Shown piece by piece: positions 46,901 through 52,594 of a stretch of DNA of 64,000 nt. The position numbers were made by a program, and so were the translations under genes. The notes beneath the pieces were generated by a model, which did not search any database, had not been told where the DNA came from, and saw only the letters and a program-made list of their open reading frames with translations. The stretch covers positions 1-64,000 of the forward strand of contig JBCBGC010000024.1 in the NCBI GenBank assembly GCA_038527215.1. Reading direction: 5' to 3'. The DNA is from JAWPMV01 sp038527215 (GTDB lineage: Bacteria > Bacteroidota > Bacteroidia > J057). Each line of letters opens with the position of its first letter. Position 1 is the stretch's first letter.

Positions 46901-48642
46901 CTTTGTGAAAGGCTAACGGTGTTTCCAGACTTCGAGAGCGTCTGGATTTCGTTGTTTGGATCGGCATCGGCATCATCTGTTTCATCCGTAAAACTGCCCC
47001 CACTTTGGGAAAGGCTAACCAGATTTCCTGATTTAGAAATGATCTGTAATTCATTACTGGGATTGGCATCTGCATCGTTCACATTATCGGTGGAACTGAC
47101 GGTAAAATTGGGATAGGTTCCCGATACGACCGTCGCGCCCGAGCCATTAATGGAAACCGTTTGGTCAGGGAAGTCATTGGTAATGGTATTGCCAGAAATA
47201 GAAATGCCATTTCCTCCTACATAGTTGTTGTCTGGCAGGGTAACGAAACCTCCGCCATTGTCCAGGGTCAGGACCTGACCGGAAAGAGTGAGCACCTGTA
47301 TTTCGTTGTTGGGATCAGCGTCCGCGTCATTAACTTCGTCAGTAAAACTGCCGCCGCTTTGCGAAAGGCTAACCGTGTTTCCGGACTTTGAGATTACTTG
47401 AATTTCATTGCCGGGGTCTGCGTCCGCATCATTAACCTCATCCGTAAAACTTCCTCCATTTTGGGAGAGGCTGACAGAACTCCCCAATTTGGTGAGAATC
47501 TGGATTTCGTTGCCAGGATCGGCATCAGCATCGTTTACGGCATCCGTGAAACTGCCACCGCTCTTAGACAAAGTCACCGTGTTCCCTGATTTTGAAAGGG
47601 ATTGGATTTCATTACCCGGATCCGCATCCGCATCATTGACATTATCTGTAGAATTAATATTAAAGTTTGGATAGGTACCTGATACTGTGGTGGCCCCACC
47701 TCCGGCAAGCGTTACAGTTTGATCTGGAGCGGAATTGTTGATGACATTGTTGGTAATGTTAATGCCTGTTCCCGAGGAATAACTGGTACCTCCCTGGCTA
47801 GGGGGAAGGTTGATGTAATTACCGCCTGAAATAGAGATGGTGTCTCCATTAATCGTCAAGGTTTGAAGCTCATTACCAGGATCTGCATCAGCGTCGTTCA
47901 CTTCGTCGGTGAAACTTCCACCATTCTGAGAAAGGCTCACAGAATTTCCTGACTTAGAAAGCGTTTGGATTTCATTGGCAGGGTCAGCATCTGCATCGGT
48001 GGTATTATCAACGGAGGAAATGACGAAGTTGGGATATGTTCCTGAAACACTGGTTGCACCGGTACCTGAAAGGGAAACAGGAATATCAGGAGCACTGTTC
48101 AGGATACTGTCATTTTGTATAATGATCCCTGGCCCAGCTGAATAGATAGTTCCTCCAGATCCCGTGGATCCGGCAACCCATTTTTGGCCGTTCCAAATAA
48201 GTGCATCATTTAGCGAAGGATTGGCAACCTCTACATCTTTTAGATGACTAAGGCTCATGTCAGTAGCAACTTTTGCATAGGGAACTGATTCGAGTTGAGT
48301 TTTGGAAATGGGACTCCCGTTCAGGGATATTTCCAGGAGATGTTCCCCCTCGGCCCAGTCAATTTGACCAAAGGGAGGAGAAAAAACGTCAGCAGAATCA
48401 CCAATGACCACATTAATGAGGCCAAATGCGTTAGTAGTTACGCGTTGTAAACCACGATAAACCACCGATTCTGCTCCGGATTGGTCTTGGTAGATAATGC
48501 TAAATCCCAGGGAAATGGGTTGGTTGGCCAGGGCAGTCCCGGCCTGATCCCTGATAATGGTTTGGTAATTAATGCCCTTTTCCTGGGCAAGGGAAACTCC
48601 TGACCAACAGAGAAGTAGGAGGAAGAGGATGTGTTTTTGCAT
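43912..48642 (-). CDS. Tail-fibre-like surface protein with 17 acidic repeats, YadA-type head and S74 chaperone
   Basis: A 1576-residue exported protein. Signal peptide (LFLLLLCWSGVSLAQ); a Bacteroidota tail-fibre N-domain (GINYQTIIRDQAGTALANQPISLGFSI in parts); about 17 repeats containing DADADPxNEIQ and SKSGNTVSLSQSGGSF (residues ~215-990); a YadA/Hia-like head of NSFxGGGxxNxASG repeats (~1070-1260); a C-terminal S74 intramolecular chaperone (SDQVLKSNI with Ser1416 and Lys1421, TYSYRRDQYP, GFIAQNVAELMPELV) and a Q/E coiled coil to the end. Homologous chaperones trimerise and cut themselves off by a Ser/Lys dyad. It has no T9SS domain; the overlapping downstream gene has one. Confidence 0.85.
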   Translation of the reverse strand: MQKHILFLLLLCWSGVSLAQEKGINYQTIIRDQAGTALANQPISLGFSIIYQDQSGAESVVYRGLQRVTTNAFGLINVVIGDSADVFSPPFGQIDWAEGEHLLEISLNGSPISKTQLESVPYAKVATDMSLSHLKDVEVANPSLNDALIWNGQKWVAGSTGSGGTIYSAGPGIIIQNDSILNSAPDIPVSLSGTGATSVSGTYPNFVISSVDNTTDADADPANEIQTLSKSGNSVSLSQNGGSFTDEVNDADADPGNELQTLTINGDTISISGGNYINLPPSQGGTSYSSGTGINITNNVINNSAPDQTVTLAGGGATTVSGTYPNFNINSTDNVNDADADPGNEIQSLSKSGNTVTLSKSGGSFTDAVNDADADPGNEIQILTKLGSSVSLSQNGGSFTDEVNDADADPGNEIQVISKSGNTVSLSQSGGSFTDEVNDADADPNNEIQVLTLSGQVLTLDNGGGFVTLPDNNYVGGNGISISGNTITNDFPDQTVSINGSGATVVSGTYPNFTVSSTDNVNDADANPSNELQIISKSGNLVSLSQSGGSFTDETDDADADPNNEIQTLSKSGNTVSLSQSGGSFIDEVNDADADPNNEIQVLTLSGQDLTLDNGGGTITLPTSNYVGGSGISISGNTINNDFPDQTVAINGSGATVVSGTYPNFTVSSTDNVNDADANPSNELQIISKSGNLVTLSQSGGSFTDETDDADADPNNEIQTLSKSGNTISLSQGGGSFTDEVDDADADPNNEIQTLTLSGQVLTLDNGGGFVTLPDNNYVGGNGISISGNTITNDFPDQNVSINGSGATIVSGTYPNFTVSSSDNVNDADANPNNELQIISKSGNLVTLSQSGGSFTDETDDADADPNNEIQTISKSGNTVSLSQSGGSFIDETDDADADPINEIQSISKSGNVVSLSQSGGSFTDEVDDADADPINEIQTLSKSGSTVFLSQGGGSFVDEVNDYDPDPFNEIQSLTLIGQQLSLDNGGGSVTLPSASVWNVNSNDVYFDTGNVGIGLNNPQAGLHLDSTQNLLIGHAASGKGSRLYYNTEKVALRIGNLNNNLSYWDLDSLGFNSFASGLEGRAVGNNSFVAGGGQNAAIGYSSFSGAGYSNRAFGNNSFIGGGSYNEARGEWSFVGAGYYNIASGKHSFIGGGFQLRVSGQDAFAGGGSNNEASGSSSVILGGGNNLASGSSTFIAAGIGNTTSGGNSFASGTGNTTSGNSSFSAGGGFNTASGSNSFIGGGVGNTAPSYGEAVFGTYATTYTPTGGTFINSNDRLFVVGNGTSSSNRNDALTILKNGRIGINNSTPFAQLSVSNSSLGTGVAIGQNFSSTFSTYGMDISNTNPSGNARGGIFLAYSQATNASSAYGIFTYAWNDNGTGPTYGIFSSAVNGSSIGVKYAGYFSGDVYTTGLYLPSDQVLKSNIQKAPSSLKKLMDLEISTYSYRRDQYPQMNLPEGKRTGFIAQNVAELMPELVRKAIQPETEEKLRQETGLAKEKEVHFTAVDYAGMAPYIVKAMQEQQAQIEEQQAKIESQQAQIDGQQAEINALKAERKQLHEIRQQLQLLQQQINSLKNEK
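45680..48010 (-). repeat. Seventeen DADADP coding repeats with a ~455-bp higher-order unit
   Basis: Basic unit about 34 residues (102 bp). Groups of three units plus a linker containing GGNGISISGN, PDQTV and GTYPNFTVSS form a larger unit; equivalent points near 46199, 46653 and 47110 are about 455 bp apart. The acidic D-x-D-x-D spacing could bind calcium. Confidence 0.82.
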
Positions 48643-48682
48643 TGTGGTACAATATAAAATAAATGAGGGTTGACGAGGCCAG

Positions 48683-48703
48683 GGTGGTATGTCCTATACC
48701 ACC
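48683..48703. promoter_or_regulatory. Perfect palindrome upstream of the fibre gene
   Basis: GGTGGTAT-gtcct-ATACCACC, perfect 8-bp arms, 41-61 nt upstream of ATG 48642. A -7-like TTATATTG lies on the minus strand at 48650-48657. Probable regulator site. Confidence 0.55.
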
Positions 48704-48847
48704 TGCTGATATCCTAATTGTTGTGATGAACAAATAGGAACTCTTCAACTGAATGAGACTTCAGCTGAGACTTTGAATAGCCCTGACGTGTAGGGAATTC
48801 TTACGTTTTTCGTAGTATTCAATACTAAGGATTAAAACGGATATATG

Positions 48848-48870
48848 AAAATTACTATAGTGGTAATTTT
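48848..48870. terminator. AT-rich hairpin with T-run
   Basis: AAAATTAC-tatagtg-GTAATTTT followed by gacTTTTTTT. It could be a terminator, but no gene ends just before it. Confidence 0.35.
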
Positions 48871-49291
48871 GACTTTTTTTGTGAAGCCTTTGACAGGAGT
48901 ATCTTTTTATGAATGTGCGGAGGTAAATATCCTGTATGCCTAACCAATTTGAATAAAAGGTTAACATTTTTTTTGCGCTACCTCCTGAGCATTTTGTTAG
49001 TTCATGCCTTTCAAAATTCCCTTTATCCTTTGGTTATTTAATTATGCCCTTTGCGTTCGTTCAGGTATTCTCTCAGCACACGCCTTCATTTGAGGAAAAT
49101 ATAGTATTTGAGTCCAGTGGAGGAGAATGTAGAGAATTTGGTACGGGCTACCTTACAGGGTAAGCAGAAGACGGCCTTTTCATTACTACGGCTCACCCCC
49201 TTTAACCCAAAAAATAAAAATTCCATGAGATTGATAGGTTGTCGGGTAAATGTCCTAACTTATTATTGCTCAATGGATAACGCCTGCTGCA

Positions 49292-51307
49292 ATGAAAATG
49301 CCCCCTTTACGATCATTCGTACTATTGACCTCAATAGTATTTGTTTCTCCCCTTTTGGGTCAAAGCCTGGAAGATTCTTTACTGTCGGTCGCTCATGCCA
49401 TCCCCGATCAGCAGCAAAGATGGGCGTATTTGGATTCCTTATGTACGGACTATTTCCAATCAGATAAACCGCATGCAGAAAAACTTATGCGGGCCAGACT
49501 GGACTTAGTCAAAGAAATTGGAGACATGGATACGGAAATCTCCCGGGTCGTTCAAACCAGTGATTATTTCCTGTTCCAACAATTAACCCCTCAGGCGGAA
49601 GCCCTGCTACAGCCTTACCTGGATAGCATAGACCGAATTCAACCCGATTCAAATAAACTCTCCATTCTGAAGAATAGAGCTAATCTTTATGCCAAGAACC
49701 AGAAGTTTGAAAAAGCGGTGGAGCTATATACCTTGATCATCGAGAAAGGGAACAGTAGTGCTGATACAAGCCTTAGAAACAATGCCCGGGACCAGGTAGA
49801 TCTCGGCATCAATTATGGACACATGGGGCTGCATGGGGAAAGTAGTGTGGCCTTCAACAAGGCCAAAGCCTTGTATTTGCAGCAGAAGGATACCTTAGGG
49901 CTGATGGATGTATACATTCAGTTGGGCATTCTTTTTAGCCAAATCGGCTTGTACGGGGAGGCTGAAGCCTACATCAACGAACGGCAAAAGTATCCCGCTT
50001 ACTATACGCCCTTGAGCCAGGCCTATGACAATGTCAACCTGGCTAGAAACCAGATCATCGAACAAGAATATGGGAAAGCCCTGGTGCGCTATCATAAGGC
50101 CCGGTCCATGGGCCCTTTTCCTAAAGAGTACAAGTTCGTCAATGTATTCATTCTCAATGGCATTATTGAATCCCACTATTTTCTGGGGGAAGCTGATTCG
50201 GTACGTAAATACTTCCGGGATTTTGAACGGCTTATGGCTGGGTGGAATGATGCCTCCTATTATCAATTCCTTTTCGATCAATCGCAGTTTTTATTTTATA
50301 CCACCGAGGGGAATTATGCGCGGGCTGAAGTCATCATGAACGGACTGTATCAAAGGGCTTTAGACAACAAGGATCGGGCTGAGTTGCTGATGTACAATCA
50401 GTTCAATGCTGATATGTATAAAAAGTCGGGAAACTATGCCAAAGCCCTAAGATTTTCTGAGCTATACGGTCAGGGCCTTGATTCTACCCAAACCGCCAAC
50501 AAAGCTCACGCGCTGCTTTTGTACCAAACCCAATATGAGACCCGGGAGAAGGAAAAAACCATCGAAAACCTCCGGATAGAGCAACGATTGCAAGCGATCC
50601 AATCCAGAGTCAACCGAAACCGCTTTATTTTTGGCATCGTAGCCATCATCATTCTGGCCATCCTTGGTCTCGTAATCCTCTATTTTCGAAATAGATTCCA
50701 GCGAGCGGCCCAGGTAGCCAGTCTGCGGAATAAAATTTCTTCCGATCTCCATGATGATGTAGGAACCCTACTGACCGGCTTAGCCATGCAGTCTGAACTA
50801 TTGGAACTGACCTCCCAGAGTTCGGATAAAGCAGCCCTGGGTCGGATCAATGAAATGAGCCGCTCAGCCATGTCTCGCATGCGAGATGCGGTATGGGCCA
50901 TGGATGCCCAGAAAGACAATTGGCATAGCTTGCTTGACCGGATGAATGAGTTTGGGTTAGAAACCCTTGCTGCGCGAAACATTGAGATGCATATCCAGTC
51001 GGAAGGCTTCCAGGGAGAGGAAAATGTGGAAGGAAACTTCCGCCAGCACGTATACCTTATTTTCAAGGAAGCGATCACCAACATTGCCAAGCATTCCAAT
51101 GCCTCCAAGGTAGACATCCAATTGCAAAAAACTTCTGATAGGTTGGTCATGAGCATTCATGACAATGGGGAGCAGAAAGAGAAGGCTTATAAAACCACCG
51201 GTCAGGGTACTAAAAACATGCAAAAGAGAGCAGAGATTCTAGGCGGAACCCTGAAGACTGAATATAAGCAGGGATTTTTGGTCCAATTAGCCGTTCCCAA
51301 TGCATGA
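49292..51307 (+). CDS. TPR-sensor histidine kinase (NarL-partner type)
   Basis: A 671-residue membrane sensor kinase. Signal peptide (SFVLLTSIVFVSPLLGQ), then a periplasmic stretch of tetratricopeptide-like helices (LSILKNRANLYAKNQKFEKAVELYTLII; DVYIQLGILFSQIGLYGEAEAYI), one transmembrane helix (FIFGIVAIIILAILGLVILYF, about 441-461), a HisKA_3 dimerisation helix with the phosphoacceptor His487 in SDLHDDVGTLLTG, and an HATPase with FKEAITNIAKHSNAS and a final glycine-rich GQGTKNMQKRAEILGG. This class pairs with NarL/LuxR-type regulators; one is encoded at 57737-58393, after three exported-protein genes. The signal sensed is unknown. Confidence 0.9.
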   Translation: MKMPPLRSFVLLTSIVFVSPLLGQSLEDSLLSVAHAIPDQQQRWAYLDSLCTDYFQSDKPHAEKLMRARLDLVKEIGDMDTEISRVVQTSDYFLFQQLTPQAEALLQPYLDSIDRIQPDSNKLSILKNRANLYAKNQKFEKAVELYTLIIEKGNSSADTSLRNNARDQVDLGINYGHMGLHGESSVAFNKAKALYLQQKDTLGLMDVYIQLGILFSQIGLYGEAEAYINERQKYPAYYTPLSQAYDNVNLARNQIIEQEYGKALVRYHKARSMGPFPKEYKFVNVFILNGIIESHYFLGEADSVRKYFRDFERLMAGWNDASYYQFLFDQSQFLFYTTEGNYARAEVIMNGLYQRALDNKDRAELLMYNQFNADMYKKSGNYAKALRFSELYGQGLDSTQTANKAHALLLYQTQYETREKEKTIENLRIEQRLQAIQSRVNRNRFIFGIVAIIILAILGLVILYFRNRFQRAAQVASLRNKISSDLHDDVGTLLTGLAMQSELLELTSQSSDKAALGRINEMSRSAMSRMRDAVWAMDAQKDNWHSLLDRMNEFGLETLAARNIEMHIQSEGFQGEENVEGNFRQHVYLIFKEAITNIAKHSNASKVDIQLQKTSDRLVMSIHDNGEQKEKAYKTTGQGTKNMQKRAEILGGTLKTEYKQGFLVQLAVPNA

Positions 51308-51337
51308 TCCGGAGACGGCTTCTGTCGGCTGTCTGGC

Positions 51338-51355
51338 CCACATCATCATGTGGTT
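51338..51355 (+). promoter_or_regulatory. Palindromic operator copy 1 (Q-rich gene)
   Basis: CCACATCATCATGTGGTT contains CCACAT-catc-ATGTGG. A -7-like GACCTTTG begins exactly 21 bp further on, at 51377. Copy 2 at 52488 differs at one base and has the same 21-bp spacing. The site takes the place of a -33 box, as expected for an activator such as a NarL-type regulator. Confidence 0.75.
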
Positions 51356-51376
51356 GAGGAAAGATGAGATTCGCAG

Positions 51377-51384
51377 GACCTTTG
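51377..51384 (+). promoter_or_regulatory. -7-like element (GACCTTTG) of the Q-rich gene
   Basis: One mismatch to TAnnTTTG; predicted start of transcription near 51390, leader about 55 nt to ATG 51445. Confidence 0.55.
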
Positions 51385-51444
51385 AAACAGTTAATGAATT
51401 GTTTCACCTGGACTCCCTATGTGAGTTCCATAATCTCATCTCCT

Positions 51445-52401
51445 ATGAAAAGAATAAAGGAAATGTTGCTCCTTTTGGGGTGCATGGGCTGCATCTTTGT
51501 GTTGCCGGCCCAGCAGGAGGAAGGTCCTCCTACTCAGAAAGCCGTAACCCAGAGCGCAAGCAGCAGCAGTCAGGGCAGCCAAAGCGGTCAGTCCCAACTG
51601 CCACCCAAGCCCCCGGCAGTGCCCAGAGCACAAACCGCTCAGTACCAAAATGTCCCTTCCTGGGCGAAACCTGCCAGCCAGTCCAATGGCTCAACTGCTC
51701 CCATTAGAAAGGGCGGTAGTCAATCGGGTCAGTACCCATTGCCTCCGAGGCTTTCCAAAATGCCTCCCAGACAGGCCAATCAGTATGGTTCTGTACCTGC
51801 GGTAAAAGGCGGTGGTAGCCAGTCCAGCCAGTACCAATTGCCTCCGCAAGCGACTCAAATGCCAAACGGACAGCCCAATCAGTATGGTTCCGTACCTGCG
51901 CTTAAAGGCGGCGGTAGCCAGTCCAGCCAGTACCAATTGCCTCCGCAAGCGACTCAACTGCCGAACGGACAGGCCAATCAGTATGGCCCTCCTCCTTCTA
52001 AAATTTCACCCCGTGGCCAGCAATCGGGGCCATATTTTACCCCACCTGCTCCCGCCAATGGAGGCTTAGGTACCGGTCAGCCCGGCGGTCATTTCAGCCA
52101 GTATCAACTGCCGCCAGCCCCCAGCCAGTATCAGCAACTCCCCAAGAAAGCCGCTGGCCAGCCGGACAATGTCATTGGGACCGGCGCTAGTGCAGGACAG
52201 CTACCGCAGTATCATCGACCCCAGCCCAATCAGTACCAAAATCTGCCCCTTAGACCCAAGAACAAATGGGAAAAAGCGAAATCCCTGCCCGGTAAGGTAA
52301 AAGCAAAGGCTGCCTACTTGCCCAAAAAGGTGAAGAACTCCTTCAAAAAGTCTGGCAAGGATACCAAATCCCAAACCAAGAAAAAGGTTAGAAGACGGTA
52401 A
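51445..52401 (+). CDS. Exported Q/Y/P/G-rich repeat protein with polybasic tail
   Basis: A 318-residue low-complexity protein. Signal peptide KRIKEMLLLLGCMGCIFVLPAQ; a lipobox at Cys13 is less likely because the hydrophobic stretch before it is short. The mature chain repeats SQYQLPP and NQYGSVP-type motifs; three units of about 33 residues lie at 51708-52001. It has almost no acidic residues after the N-terminus. The last ~50 residues are strongly basic (KVKAKAAYLPKKVKNSFKK and TKKKVRRR). Such sequences tend to be disordered or to self-assemble and may bind polyanions. Start ATG 51445 lies behind the promoter; the frame open from 51364 crosses it. No homologue recognised. Operator upstream, strong terminator behind. 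Confidence 0.75.
   Translation: MKRIKEMLLLLGCMGCIFVLPAQQEEGPPTQKAVTQSASSSSQGSQSGQSQLPPKPPAVPRAQTAQYQNVPSWAKPASQSNGSTAPIRKGGSQSGQYPLPPRLSKMPPRQANQYGSVPAVKGGGSQSSQYQLPPQATQMPNGQPNQYGSVPALKGGGSQSSQYQLPPQATQLPNGQANQYGPPPSKISPRGQQSGPYFTPPAPANGGLGTGQPGGHFSQYQLPPAPSQYQQLPKKAAGQPDNVIGTGASAGQLPQYHRPQPNQYQNLPLRPKNKWEKAKSLPGKVKAKAAYLPKKVKNSFKKSGKDTKSQTKKKVRRR
51708..52001 (+). repeat. Three ~99-bp tandem coding repeats in the Q-rich gene
   Basis: Units start at about 51708, 51805 and 51904; the last two are nearly identical at DNA level (KGGGSQSSQYQLPPQATQ). The first is shorter by one glycine codon and diverged. Confidence 0.8.
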
Positions 52402-52430
52402 GGCGCTACATAAGCCTTGAGAAAAATCGC

Positions 52431-52468
52431 AAAAAAGCGGCCTTGGTTCACTCCAGGCCGCTTTTTTT
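52431..52468 (+). terminator. Strong Rho-independent terminator
   Basis: AAAAAAGCGGCCT ... AGGCCGCTTTTTTT, extended by A-T pairs. It separates the Q-rich transcript from the MACPF promoter. Confidence 0.92.
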
Positions 52469-52487
52469 ATAGATGGGGGGTACCTAA

Positions 52488-52505
52488 CCACATCAACATG
52501 TGGTT
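52488..52505 (+). promoter_or_regulatory. Palindromic operator copy 2 (MACPF gene)
   Basis: CCACATCAACATGTGGTT; with the preceding AA the arms become AACCACAT/ATGTGGTT (8 bp, perfect). The -7 TAGATTTG starts exactly 21 bp after it, as in copy 1. There is no TTG -33 box, so the promoter probably needs an activator. Confidence 0.78.
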
Positions 52506-52526
52506 CCAACCCCCTCTTCACCAGCG

Positions 52527-52534
52527 TAGATTTG
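52527..52534 (+). promoter_or_regulatory. -7 element (TAGATTTG) of the MACPF gene
   Basis: Exact TAnnTTTG match; leader of about 55 nt to ATG 52595, the same as predicted for the Q-rich gene. Confidence 0.7.
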
Positions 52535-52594
52535 TAGAGTAAGCAATCAGGAAACAGACCACAAACAAAGTTTCACCCTTTAACGCAAATTATC

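Larger units (their letters stand above)
48643..49291. other. Long AT-rich divergent intergenic region
   Basis: About 650 bp between the fibre gene and the histidine kinase. It holds a GGTGGTAT palindrome (48683-48703) and an AT-rich hairpin (48848-48870) followed by a T-run. Short frames near 48761-48967 and 49108 have no export signal, motif or coding character, so no gene is called. No promoter octamer of good quality was found for the kinase. Confidence 0.55.

Noticed and set aside
46200..47120. Several plus-strand frames opposite the acidic repeats
   Set aside because: They repeat with the same period as the real minus-strand gene and only mirror its codons.
39557..48010. Regular repeats that look like a CRISPR array or satellite
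   Set aside because: Repeat lengths (159, ~102 and ~455 bp) keep the reading frame and encode repeated protein motifs; there are no short repeats with unique spacers and no cas genes.
48761..48967. Minus-strand 68-codon frame in the long intergenic region
   Set aside because: AT-rich with unusual composition, no motif and no promoter octamer; it fits a chance frame.
49108..49467. Plus-strand reading frame of 119 codons overlapping the histidine-kinase start
   Set aside because: It runs in another frame through the kinase signal peptide and has no recognisable domain or export signal. The kinase frame is clearly the coding one.
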